NCBI GenBank assembly: GCA_947258835.1
Contig: CAMYJY010000001.1
Coordinates: 1 to 30,842 of the forward strand
DNA from: an uncultured Pirellulales bacterium
GTDB taxonomy: Bacteria; Planctomycetota; Planctomycetia; Pirellulales; Lacipirellulaceae
Length of the DNA stretch: 30,842 bases
Reading direction: 5' to 3'
Shown: positions 1-7,763 of the stretch, in pieces
Position numbering within the stretch: position 1 is the first letter of the stretch
How the letters are laid out: each line of letters starts with the position of its first letter
The notes under the pieces: model-generated
What the model was told of the DNA's origin: nothing
Seen by the model: the letters and a program-made list of their open reading frames with translations, nothing else
Database searches by the model: none
Translations under genes and position numbers: made by a program

Positions 1-738
1 ATATTGAATTTCGTTTTCCAATATTTGTCCGTCTTTTTGGTACACGAGTCCCGGTACCGTTTCAAAGGATCCCCATTGATTCAGAAGTTGTTCCAGCGGT
101 TTTTCCCCCTCGCCTCTCACAATGCAATCGATCCATTTTCCGTGTTGTTCAAGAAACGCTTTCCCCTGGCATGAAAAATACGTCCCCCCACATACAATAC
201 GTAAGTCGGGTTTGCGCAACTTAAGTGCTTTGGCAAAACAAAGTCCTGACGCAACTTGCCATGAATAACAAATGGAGATTCCAACCATCGAAGGCTGCTT
301 GTCCATGATTTCATCAACCAGCTTATCAACCAAGCCAGGGTTCGGCAGATCTTTTTCATAGACTTGCCCTAGGTGAATGGAATCCCTTAATCCGGTTTCG
401 AGCATTTGACTCACAAGCGTTGCATACAAAGAATATCTATCAGGTCTTTCGTAAAAATCGATTGGATGTTTTCCGCAAAAAGTGTCCAACGCGCGTGACA
501 ATGTAACATCTTTTAAGAGATGCTCAAGTTTTGCTGGATCGTGCGTTTGCATCAAGGCACCCCTCGCAACTTGTTCGATCATTGTTTCTATCATGCGAAG
601 ATTCAAATCAACCACACGCACATTCCATGCGGGGCAGTTTTGTTGAAGATATCCTTTGAGCAAACTCACACCAAGCGGTGGCGCGGTCGCCGCGCAAAAC
701 GGCGAAAAAGCGAGTACCAGTGTTTGTTTGGAGGACAT
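1..738 (-). CDS. B12-binding-domain radical SAM protein, N-terminal part (cut by window edge)
   Basis: Reading the minus strand from ATG at 738 gives 246 codons with no stop before the window edge. The N-terminus (LVLAFSPF, then PPLGVSLLKGYLQ) and the later segments VVDLN, VGISICYSW, VCGGTYFS and VRGEGEKPLEQLL, followed by VPGLVYQKDG, are the usual order of the Rossmann-like cobalamin-binding domain that precedes a radical SAM barrel. The SAM and cluster part (CxxxCxxC) would lie beyond base 1 and cannot be seen, so the substrate is unknown; such enzymes are typically methyltransferases or ring/skeleton modifiers. An AAGGGG stretch lies about 9 bases upstream of the start. Base composition differs from neighbours: two 60-base lines counted at about 40% and 48% GC, against clearly higher GC elsewhere. 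Recent acquisition is possible (inference). Confidence 0.8.
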   Translation of the reverse strand, partial: MSSKQTLVLAFSPFCAATAPPLGVSLLKGYLQQNCPAWNVRVVDLNLRMIETMIEQVARGALMQTHDPAKLEHLLKDVTLSRALDTFCGKHPIDFYERPDRYSLYATLVSQMLETGLRDSIHLGQVYEKDLPNPGLVDKLVDEIMDKQPSMVGISICYSWQVASGLCFAKALKLRKPDLRIVCGGTYFSCQGKAFLEQHGKWIDCIVRGEGEKPLEQLLNQWGSFETVPGLVYQKDGQILENEIQY

Positions 739-773
739 TGCGTGTTACCCCTTGGAATTGTATGGATCGTTGT

Positions 774-830
774 ACTCAAAGTGAAAATAGGTATGCCTGG
801 TGCCGGCCGGTGGGGGCCGGAAAAGCCCAT
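774..830 (+). repeat. 57-bp dispersed repeat, copy 1 (inverted mate at 4194-4250)
   Basis: Starts ACTCAAAGTGAAAA and contains a GC-rich core (GCCGGCCGG, then GGGGCCGG). It matches the reverse complement of 4194-4250 at 55 of 57 positions. It lies 15 bases past the stop of the 846-3938 gene, in the 107-bp gap before the next start, so it may also act as a transcript 3' end structure. Confidence 0.85.
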
Positions 831-845
831 CCGCCTCGCAACCAG

Positions 846-3800
846 TTACGGCAGCACCACCCCCGCATATCCGACAACCCGAGAAGTATTGGCGTTCACC
901 CTGGCGCTGTTGGCATAGCCAACGACCCGTGGCTTCTCCGCGGCCCCTGCGCTGTCGATGGCGTTCATGACCGCCACGGCAGGCAACAAACCGCACATGC
1001 TGATGTTGTTGTTTTTGCAGACCTGATACAGCTTCTCGGCGCTGCCGCTGCACATGGCGTCGAGTGCCAGTTGGTCCAGCTCGCGGTTGCGGCTCTCCTC
1101 CGCATAGTGATTCAGATCGCTCGAGATGATGAACAACGGCGGGTGGGCATCCCGGCTGAGAATCTGTTTCAGGCCCGCCGAGAGCTGTTGCACCCCCGCA
1201 TAGTCCGTGAAGCCGATCGCCAGCGGAACGACCTGGATCTGCGGATGCAGCCGCTTGAGAAAGGGCAACAGCACCTCGACCCCATGCTCTTCCCGGTGGG
1301 CCTCTGATTCACAGACGAGCCCCGGTACCAATGCGCTTAACTGCCGGCACAGTTTGGCATTGATTGCGACCGGGCCGTTTGGCAGCTGCCACTGCTCAGC
1401 TGCCGAAACAGACCAGTTGGGACCGGGCCGCGTATGTTTTGGTCCCACCACGATCACCGTATCCGACAGCTGCTTGCCAGACAGGGTATCCACGATAATA
1501 TCGCCGCAAAACCGCCAGCCCGCGTGCGGCAGCATCAGCGCCCGGACGCGCTCCGGCTCCGCCACCGGTGTCTGACTTGTGAAAAAGCTATCCAGTTTCT
1601 GCTCCAGCTCGGCTGCGGCTGCCGGGTAGAATGTCCCAGCCACCGCGGCAGGACGTATTTTCCTTCGAGAGGCAGCCGGGGGCCGGCTGTTAGGGACGTC
1701 CAGACTTATCGAAAACGCGTTCCAGGCCGTGAGCCGCGCTTGCCCGTCCGCCCAATCCTGCGGCGTCCTCTGTATCAACTGCAGCGCCGCTTGGATCTTG
1801 TCAGGCGGAACCTTGGGGCCAGGGACCAGCACAGCACGCCTGCCTCCGCCCTCAGCCAAGATCGCCTGATCCACCATGGTCTGATGTCTGCTCGGATAAT
1901 CCTGCGGAAGCAGCGGCAGCTGCTGGGTCAGCAGCGTGATGCGGGAAATTTTTCCTAGCTCCTGCTCAGTGCCCTTCTGCTCCAGCGCCCTCCGGCTGCC
2001 TTGCAGCAGATCGACCAGGCTGGCGTCCTGCTGCAGGCCAAGTGCTGTTGCACCCTGGGAGTTTTCCACTTGCAGGCCAACAACCCCCGGAAACGCGGCT
2101 GTAAGCTCCGGCGGGATGGAGCGCTGGGACTCTGCTCCGTTGGCAAGCGCTGCAATCTGCTGAAAAATCTGCGGTTGCAGCTGGCTGCTGTCGAACTCAG
2201 CCTCCGCCGCCCGTTGCCCGCCCACAACGCACTCAAAACACAACAGCTCCACACCCGGTTCCTGCCAAGCATCCGGTGTGAGACCAGCCTTCTGAGAGAG
2301 CCGCGCCAAAAACTGTTCGATGGACCAGCCGTTTTCTGTCGCCACCTGCGGCAGCAGCACCGCCCGCGCACCACTCGGATGCTGCAGCACAACGCCGTGC
2401 TTCCCCGCCTCCAGCTGCGACGTGATGGCTGCCCCCGCACCTGCCAGCAACCGCGGGCTGTGCATGATCGAAACCGTCAGCGACAGCAGCGGCAGCTCCC
2501 GCACCAGAATCGACGGAAAACGCTGATCTTTTGTGGCTGCGGCCACCGAGGACTGCACCAACAGGGCACCCAGCGTTCTCACCGGGGAAGTGCCCCACGC
2601 ACCAATACAGGACCGCAGCCGACGGCCACGCTTGAGGGATACGAAAACGCCATAACAAGGCTTTTGGGCCAGCTCTTTGGCCAGCGAAAGCTCCGCCCGT
2701 CGGTCGCCCAGCGCCGCGTGGACCAAAGCTCTCGACTGCTGCAAAATCTGCCCCAGCTGCTCGCGGGTGAAGTTCATGGCAAGTGCAACGGGCAGCTCCT
2801 GCAGTTCCGCCACCACGGCATCAACACGCCCCGGAGCGGGTGCTCCGCTGTTTTCATTTGTCACTGCGTTCTCCTCCAAATTCAGCTTTTCCAGCGAAAT
2901 TCCAACTCTTTGGTAGCCCCAGTTGCCGGGGTGGACATCAAATCGACCGGCAATCCGCTGGTGACAGTTCGGACACGAGCCGTTTTCCAGCCTGAATTGT
3001 CCCAGTTGAAAATGGTCGCGTTCCATCAGCAGCGCATCGCAGTCGGGACAGTACGTGCTCTGATTCTGTACATCGTGCACGTTTCCTACATACACATACC
3101 GCAGACCCAGCGCCCGAGCTATTTCTCGAGCCCGTAGCAGTGTGCTGTGCGGCGTGCGCTGGATTTCTGTAAGTTGATAGTCCGGGTGAAAGGCGCTGAA
3201 ATGCAGCGGCACCTCGGCTCCGAGATGCTCTAGGATCCAGCCGGACAGCTCTCTGATTTCCTGCGCGCCGTCATTGAGGCCCGGAATCAACAGATTGGTC
3301 ACCTCCAACCAAACATCTGTTTCACGCTTCAGCCACTGCAGCGTATCGAGCACAGGCGCCAGCTCGGACAGGGTCCACTTGCGATAGAAGTCCTCGGTAA
3401 AGGCCTTGAGGTCCACGTTGGCCGCATCGATGTGCTCAAAAAACTCGGCGCGGGCTCCTGCACGGATAGAGCCCGCCGTCACCGCCACCGTTTTCAGACC
3501 CGCTGCGTGTGCCACCCGAGCGGTATCCATCACATACTCTGCCCACGTGATCGGATCGTTGTACGTGAAGGCAATACTGTGACAGCCACTCACTTCCGCC
3601 GCAGCGACGATGCGATCCGGCTGGGCATCCTCACTCAAACGCTCGGTCTTGCGGGCCTTGGATATGTCCCAGTTTTGACAAAATTTGCAGCCCAGATTGC
3701 AGCCGGCTGTCCCAAAAGAAAGTGTGGCCGTGCCGGGGAAGAAGTGATTCAGTGGCTTCTTCTCAATCGGATCGATACAAAAACCAGTGCTCTTTCCATA

Positions 3801-3938
3801 CGTGGTCAGCACGAGCGATCCGGCGACGTTTTTGCGGACAAAGCAGAAACCTCGCTGTCCCTCGGCCAGAGAGCACAAGCGGGGACACAGCTCACAAACA
3901 ACCCCCTTCTCTGCAGCGTGCCACCAACGAGCTTTCAT
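846..3938 (-). CDS. AmrS-AmrA-AmrB triple fusion (AmmeMemoRadiSam radical SAM / AMMECR1 / Memo)
   Basis: A 1030-residue protein that joins the three AmmeMemoRadiSam components, which are normally separate genes. Residues 1-345 are AmrS: a Cys-rich N-terminus (C15, C18, C22), the radical SAM motif CNLGCKFC with C80, C84, C87, then a zinc-ribbon pair CPDC (297-300) and CPNC (322-325). Residues 380-575 are an AMMECR1 domain with the hallmark LRSCIG at 441-446. Residues 583-750 are unassigned but resemble a decayed second AMMECR1. Residues 760-1030 are Memo, with metal-site candidates H805 (LPHAGW), H835 (GPKH), H885 (EEHG), H944 (DLNH) and C982 (MCGLLP). The system's substrate is not established in what I know; the fusion argues the three parts act on one pathway. 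AGGC about 7 bases upstream supports the ATG at 3938. No signal peptide is seen. Confidence 0.93.
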   Translation of the reverse strand: MKARWWHAAEKGVVCELCPRLCSLAEGQRGFCFVRKNVAGSLVLTTYGKSTGFCIDPIEKKPLNHFFPGTATLSFGTAGCNLGCKFCQNWDISKARKTERLSEDAQPDRIVAAAEVSGCHSIAFTYNDPITWAEYVMDTARVAHAAGLKTVAVTAGSIRAGARAEFFEHIDAANVDLKAFTEDFYRKWTLSELAPVLDTLQWLKRETDVWLEVTNLLIPGLNDGAQEIRELSGWILEHLGAEVPLHFSAFHPDYQLTEIQRTPHSTLLRAREIARALGLRYVYVGNVHDVQNQSTYCPDCDALLMERDHFQLGQFRLENGSCPNCHQRIAGRFDVHPGNWGYQRVGISLEKLNLEENAVTNENSGAPAPGRVDAVVAELQELPVALAMNFTREQLGQILQQSRALVHAALGDRRAELSLAKELAQKPCYGVFVSLKRGRRLRSCIGAWGTSPVRTLGALLVQSSVAAATKDQRFPSILVRELPLLSLTVSIMHSPRLLAGAGAAITSQLEAGKHGVVLQHPSGARAVLLPQVATENGWSIEQFLARLSQKAGLTPDAWQEPGVELLCFECVVGGQRAAEAEFDSSQLQPQIFQQIAALANGAESQRSIPPELTAAFPGVVGLQVENSQGATALGLQQDASLVDLLQGSRRALEQKGTEQELGKISRITLLTQQLPLLPQDYPSRHQTMVDQAILAEGGGRRAVLVPGPKVPPDKIQAALQLIQRTPQDWADGQARLTAWNAFSISLDVPNSRPPAASRRKIRPAAVAGTFYPAAAAELEQKLDSFFTSQTPVAEPERVRALMLPHAGWRFCGDIIVDTLSGKQLSDTVIVVGPKHTRPGPNWSVSAAEQWQLPNGPVAINAKLCRQLSALVPGLVCESEAHREEHGVEVLLPFLKRLHPQIQVVPLAIGFTDYAGVQQLSAGLKQILSRDAHPPLFIISSDLNHYAEESRNRELDQLALDAMCSGSAEKLYQVCKNNNISMCGLLPAVAVMNAIDSAGAAEKPRVVGYANSARVNANTSRVVGYAGVVLP

Positions 3939-4086
3939 GTACTTGCCTGCAAATACTACTGAGACATGCGCAGTTGCGAAACAGCGAGTCTACCGCTGGC
4001 TTGTTGTAGAAGCGGGCAGTGATGTCAACCATGCATCGCCCATCTGGGGGATGCTGGCCAGCGCATCCCAGTGCCCCGCTTACCAA

Positions 4087-4249
4087 CTCAAACTGAAAAC
4101 GAGGCCTCCATGAAGCCGGTAAAGCCCGAGAAAACAACCCCCGTTTCCGCACCGCGGCGGCTCACCAAGAAACCTCGCTGTGACGCGGATGGAATGGGCT
4201 TTTCCGGCCCCAACCGGCCGGCACCAGGCATACCTGTTTTCACTTTGAG
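4087..4249. repeat. MITE-like element with CTCAAAsTGAAAAC inverted ends
   Basis: The left end reads CTCAAACTGAAAAC (4087-4100) and the right end GTTTTCACTTTGAG (4236-4249), inverted copies with one mismatch. The left part (4087-4130) matches 17263-17306 on the other strand at 38 of 44 positions, all six differences being transitions. The right part is the mate of 774-830. So the element is built from two dispersed modules. It has no coding capacity. A GGCCTCCATGAAGCC near-palindrome lies inside. Confidence 0.7.
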
Positions 4250-4250
4250 T
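4194..4250 (-). repeat. 57-bp dispersed repeat, copy 2 (inverted mate at 774-830)
   Basis: Reverse-complement match to 774-830 with two mismatches in 57. It forms the right module of the 4087-4249 element. Together the two copies bracket the AmmeMemoRadiSam fusion gene in opposite orientation. Confidence 0.85.
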
Positions 4251-4532
4251 TACCAACTTAAAATATGCGACGGAGTTACTCGCGCATCCACAGTCGGTCG
4301 TTCCGTCTACTTAAGATATTCGGGCCACGGGAACAGCAGCTTGATGCTTACAGAAAGTTTAACATCTGTTGGGATTTTACTGGAAATAACTGCCGCTCGG
4401 CATGCTGAGGGGCAGGACTCGGCGACAGTGTAGGCCTCTGCGCTGGGGATGGCCAAACGGCTTGCTCCGACGCAGCAGCCGGCCCCAACCAACGCATGAG
4501 ACGTCTCTCAGCCCCAGAGTCTCGCGTCCCGC

Positions 4533-5405
4533 TTAATTCTTGCTGGTTTCCGCGGCGGGATCAAATTTGCCCAGTTGGGCCTTCGTGGGCAGCCTTTCCA
4601 GATCTCCCTCAATATCAACGTGAAAACTTCTCCCTTTGTCCGGTAATTGTTGTCTCAGGCCACTCCGCAGGTGGACTTCTTGAGGCACCTTGTCCCGGTC
4701 ACTTTTCAGAAAGTGGAACTCCATTTTCGATCCTTGGACTTTACAAATGCCTTGCAGCAGGTTGCCACTCTTACCCAGCGCTCTCCGTAGCGTCCTGAGG
4801 TCACTGTCCCTGATCGCTCTATTGCGACTCATCTGCACCAGGGCCAGGGTGCCGCTGGCGACCACGCCGCAAAACTGCCAGCAATTTTTGTACTTTAAGG
4901 CCTTCGCCAAGTCGTCGTAAACGGTCTCGTCGCTCTCTTGGTCCTCCGGGTCGGCGTTGCTGAACGCCGTCAGCGAGACGGAGATACCTCGAAAACGGCT
5001 GACGGTGGAGGTTTCGGGCGGGGTTTTGTCGCTGGTTAGCACCTGGGCGTCATGCTTGAGATTTTTTCGCAGACGCTCTACCAAATGTTCCAGTTTGCCT
5101 GTGGCCTGTTTGGCCAGCTTCCGCGCCTTGGAAAACGCCTTGGTGTCTCCCGCGGCATCCTCCTCGTTCAGCTTTTGGACCTCCTTGGTCAGGTTTTGCA
5201 GAACCGCGCCCATCTTCGTCTGGCAGGCCTGCATGGACTTATTACCCCGGGCCACGATAGCGGCCCGCGTGTGGGCGCTTTGACCGGGGGTTGCCACCCT
5301 GATGTGAAGGTAGTACTGAGGCACCGCCATCAACTCCGAGGGCGGTAGATCACGATCCCAGATCATATCGTGTACTTTGAAATCAACTGCCGCGTTTTTG
5401 ACCAT
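4533..5405 (-). CDS. Hypothetical protein with a predicted coiled coil
   Basis: Not recognised. The frame can open at TTG 5429, but ATG 5405 is preferred because CAGGAAAG lies about 9 bases upstream of it and nothing Shine-Dalgarno-like precedes the TTG. The 290-residue product is soluble and charged, with no signal peptide or membrane segment. The N-terminal 60 residues (MIWDRDLPP, MAVPQYYLHI) look like a folded beta-rich start; roughly residues 70-130 are Lys/Glu/Leu-rich and coiled-coil-like; the C-terminal half has mixed content with CWQFCGVV as its only cysteine pair. It stands alone with repeat-containing gaps on both sides. The length and ordered codon use suggest a real gene, and its context gives no function. 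Confidence 0.6.
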   Translation of the reverse strand: MVKNAAVDFKVHDMIWDRDLPPSELMAVPQYYLHIRVATPGQSAHTRAAIVARGNKSMQACQTKMGAVLQNLTKEVQKLNEEDAAGDTKAFSKARKLAKQATGKLEHLVERLRKNLKHDAQVLTSDKTPPETSTVSRFRGISVSLTAFSNADPEDQESDETVYDDLAKALKYKNCWQFCGVVASGTLALVQMSRNRAIRDSDLRTLRRALGKSGNLLQGICKVQGSKMEFHFLKSDRDKVPQEVHLRSGLRQQLPDKGRSFHVDIEGDLERLPTKAQLGKFDPAAETSKN

Positions 5406-5898
5406 GGTCTCATCTTTCCTGACGTTCAAACAGCTTACGAAAAAAGGAACCTTGGGCTCTCAAATTTGGCTGAGCAGAACCATCGATCCGTGACGCGAGC
5501 ATCAGGTTCGCCAGCACGACGGGTACATTGGATGGTCTGGCATCTCATGATCATTCGTCTCGGACAGGACCATCATCAGCGCAGTCTACAACCGTGTTGC
5601 TAAAAATCTATACACCCCCCGGTTGTATTTTTGGCTGTTTTTTCGAAGATCAAGCGATTCACCAGGCAGCCAAACCCCGCGTGCAGGGCACGGGAATCAC
5701 GGCCGGAGCACTCCTGGCCGACCCCAGCCTGGAGCGGCGCGCCTGCGCGGAGCTTTTGACTGCGGTCGTCCGCGCTTGCGACCTGTTGGAAGGCAGCATG
5801 AATGTCGCTATTGATCCGCGACGGAGAGTTCCCCGCGTGCTATAGCCGATCGCTCCGCGATCTGCTTAGAAGTATGATGTTCTCCCGGTTTGCCAAAG

Positions 5899-5920
5899 AA
5901 GTTCGTGTTCACTCGAACTT
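5899..5920. promoter_or_regulatory. Inverted repeat AAGTTCG-N8-CGAACTT
   Basis: Perfect 7-bp arms around an 8-base centre, beginning about 170 bases upstream of the 6069 start and 7 bases before the palindrome array. It has the form of an operator for a dimeric regulator, but no regulator gene is adjacent. Confidence 0.35.
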
Positions 5921-5927
5921 GGCCAAT

Positions 5928-5970
5928 CTTACGTAAGGCTTACGTAAGTCTTACGTAAGCCTTACGTAAG
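5928..5970. promoter_or_regulatory. Four phased copies of the palindrome CTTACGTAAG
   Basis: Perfect 10-bp palindromes at 5928-5937, 5939-5948, 5950-5959 and 5961-5970, separated by single bases G, T and C. The 11-bp period is close to one helical turn, so all four present the same face of the DNA. The array sits about 100 bases upstream of the glycosyltransferase operon. It is most likely a cooperative protein-binding site (operator or activator array); a tandem-duplicated slippage product is the alternative. Confidence 0.6.
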
Positions 5971-6068
5971 GTTGGAATTGCTTCATTTTTGCCAGCAGTT
6001 TGGCCGAACTACCTCTTACGGAATGCACTGCAAAACCGGCCAGTTTTCGTTGCTAGCAGTCCCCTGGA

Positions 6069-7763
6069 ATGGGCAGGATCGTCTCGACACGGATGTGCCA
6101 GAACACAGCAATCAAGTGCTCAATCCTTGCTAGCGTACTGCTGCTGTACGTCTATCCGCTCTTGCTCCCCACGCCCCTGCTCGACCCGGACGAAGGTCTG
6201 CACGCTACGATTGCGCAAGAGATGGTGGAAACGGGTGATTACCGCATACCCCGTACGCAAGGACAACCGTTTCTCGATAAGCCCATCTTTTACTTTCTGC
6301 TGCAGGCCCTCTCACTGCGCACTTTCGGGATGAACGAAGCCGCGGTCCGCCTGCCGGGTCTGCTGTGTGGCTTGCTGGGAGTGGCCACCACCTATCTCCT
6401 GGCGCGGAGACTCTTGGATAACACCACGGGTCTCATCGCCGCGCTGGTAGCCCTCACGATGACTGTCCCCGTGGCGCTGGCCCAAGCGCCCGTCCACGAC
6501 ATCGCGCTGGTGCCTTGGACAAATCTCCTCCTCCTGTGCTGGTGGGAGGCGGATCATAACACCTCCAGGCGCATACGTCTCCAGCTCACGGCGGCTGCTG
6601 GATTCCTTGTCGCCTTGGCCCTGCTGACCAAGGGGCTGATTGGTCTGGCGGTTGTCTCGGTGGGATACTTTTGCTTTCTGACCCTCAGCAGGCAACTCCA
6701 CTTGGCAGTCGTGGTGCGGTATGCCGTCAGCTTTTTGCTGGGCTGCTTGCTCGCCTGTCCCTGGTTCCTCTCCCTGGAGGCCGACGCCCCCGGTTATCTT
6801 TCCTATTATTTCATTCAGCGTCACTTTGCTGGATTCACGACCGCCACGCAACTCCACGGCGGCGAACCGTGGCATTATTACCTGCCCATTCTCCTCGGCG
6901 GCGCCATGCCCTGGACGCTCCATGCACTGCCAGGCCTGTGGCCCCAGCGGCAACTTCCAGCAGGCAGGGCAAACACGACCAGTCGCGCCGTTGCCTTTAC
7001 GCTCTGTTGGCTGGTGGGTGGGGGGCTCTTCCTGTCTCTGGCCAGCTCAAAACTGATTACCTACTGCCTGCCGCTGTTTCCAGCCATCGCCATCCTGGCC
7101 GCTCACTCGGTCCAACTTTTTCTCGATCGCCAGCTGTTGCCGCGACTCGATGTGGCCATGAATCGTATGATCCAACTTTGTTGCTGCGTGGGCGTCTTCC
7201 TGCCCACGGTAGCCATCTTGACTTTAGATCACCAGAACGGCAGTCCATCCCCGCTGGTCGCGCATGCGGCAGGCGTGCTGGCTGCCGTTTTCTCGCTGAG
7301 CGGACTGATCTTGGTGCGCTCCGCCCGCCGCAGTCAAGCCATTGCCGTCGGTGCCCTCTGGACGCCGTTGGTATTTGTAGCACTCGTGACCTGGCCCCTG
7401 CAAATCACGGCCGAGTCCTATTCGCAACGTTCCCTGGGAGTTCAATTGGCCGCCTACGATAGGCTACCCGACAAAATCTTGCTGGTAGGCGATCGGATTG
7501 GGTCGGTCGTGTTTTACCTGACTGCCGCGCAGCGGGAACAGCTGCAGCCGGGGCAGCTGATTACGGCCCCAGCAGACAGCCTGAGCCTGGCCGACCTCGA
7601 CAGCAGGCACCCCTTGCTAGTTGTCAAAGACACGGCACTTTCCCGCATCGAAGATCCTCTCCTGCAGCAGTTGGCCCAGCAAACGCAGCCAGCTGCTCCC
7701 TTTCGCCTGCTCGACCTAGGTGTCCGGCTGGCCGAACATCCGAGGGGTTCCTCATGGAAATAA
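6069..7763 (+). CDS. GT39 (ArnT/PMT-like) membrane glycosyltransferase
   Basis: 564 residues with many hydrophobic segments. The signature DPDEGLHATIAQEM at about 39-52, then QPFLDKPIFYFLLQ and NEAAVRLP, is typical of ArnT/PMT-type GT39 enzymes that move a sugar from a polyprenyl-phosphate donor to an acceptor on the outer face of the membrane. The acidic pair in the first loop (DPDE) is the expected catalytic site. The C-terminal 130 residues form a soluble tail without recognised motifs. The ATG at 6069 has only a weak ribosome site; ATG 6093 is an alternative. The stop overlaps the start of the next gene by 10 bases, whose product probably makes the donor. The acceptor (lipid A, protein or another lipid) cannot be told from sequence. 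Confidence 0.9.
   Translation: MGRIVSTRMCQNTAIKCSILASVLLLYVYPLLLPTPLLDPDEGLHATIAQEMVETGDYRIPRTQGQPFLDKPIFYFLLQALSLRTFGMNEAAVRLPGLLCGLLGVATTYLLARRLLDNTTGLIAALVALTMTVPVALAQAPVHDIALVPWTNLLLLCWWEADHNTSRRIRLQLTAAAGFLVALALLTKGLIGLAVVSVGYFCFLTLSRQLHLAVVVRYAVSFLLGCLLACPWFLSLEADAPGYLSYYFIQRHFAGFTTATQLHGGEPWHYYLPILLGGAMPWTLHALPGLWPQRQLPAGRANTTSRAVAFTLCWLVGGGLFLSLASSKLITYCLPLFPAIAILAAHSVQLFLDRQLLPRLDVAMNRMIQLCCCVGVFLPTVAILTLDHQNGSPSPLVAHAAGVLAAVFSLSGLILVRSARRSQAIAVGALWTPLVFVALVTWPLQITAESYSQRSLGVQLAAYDRLPDKILLVGDRIGSVVFYLTAAQREQLQPGQLITAPADSLSLADLDSRHPLLVVKDTALSRIEDPLLQQLAQQTQPAAPFRLLDLGVRLAEHPRGSSWK

Larger units (their letters stand above)
3939..4532. other. Intergenic region carrying a repeat element
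   Basis: About 590 bases between the start of the AmmeMemoRadiSam fusion and the stop of the unrecognised gene at 4533-5405. Open frames here have no recognisable protein character. The central part is occupied by an inverted-repeat element (4087-4249). Promoter elements for the minus-strand fusion gene should lie just above 3938, but I could not identify convincing -35/-10 boxes. Confidence 0.6.
5406..6068. other. Intergenic region with a possible gene remnant and a palindrome array
   Basis: About 660 bases. A plus-strand frame from roughly 5640 to the TAG at 5843-5845 reads like protein (GITAGALLADPSLERRACAE, then LLTAVVRACDLLEG) and is followed at once by a hairpin (5844-5866, core GATCGC-TCC-GCGATC). 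It has no clear start or family and could be a degraded gene end. Further down are an inverted repeat at 5899-5920 and four TTACGTAA-type palindromes at 5928-5970. No RNA gene was seen. Confidence 0.5.

Noticed and set aside
678..1307. Plus-strand open frame of about 209 codons
   Set aside because: Lies over the repeat and the Memo coding region on the other strand; composition is that of a shadow frame.
2001..3137. Long plus-strand open frame (378 codons)
   Set aside because: Antisense to the AmmeMemoRadiSam fusion, whose domain motifs are unmistakable; the antisense translation is Gln/Arg/His-rich without domains.
4071..4433. Plus-strand frame of 120 codons
   Set aside because: Runs through the inverted-repeat element and has no protein-like segment or ribosome site.
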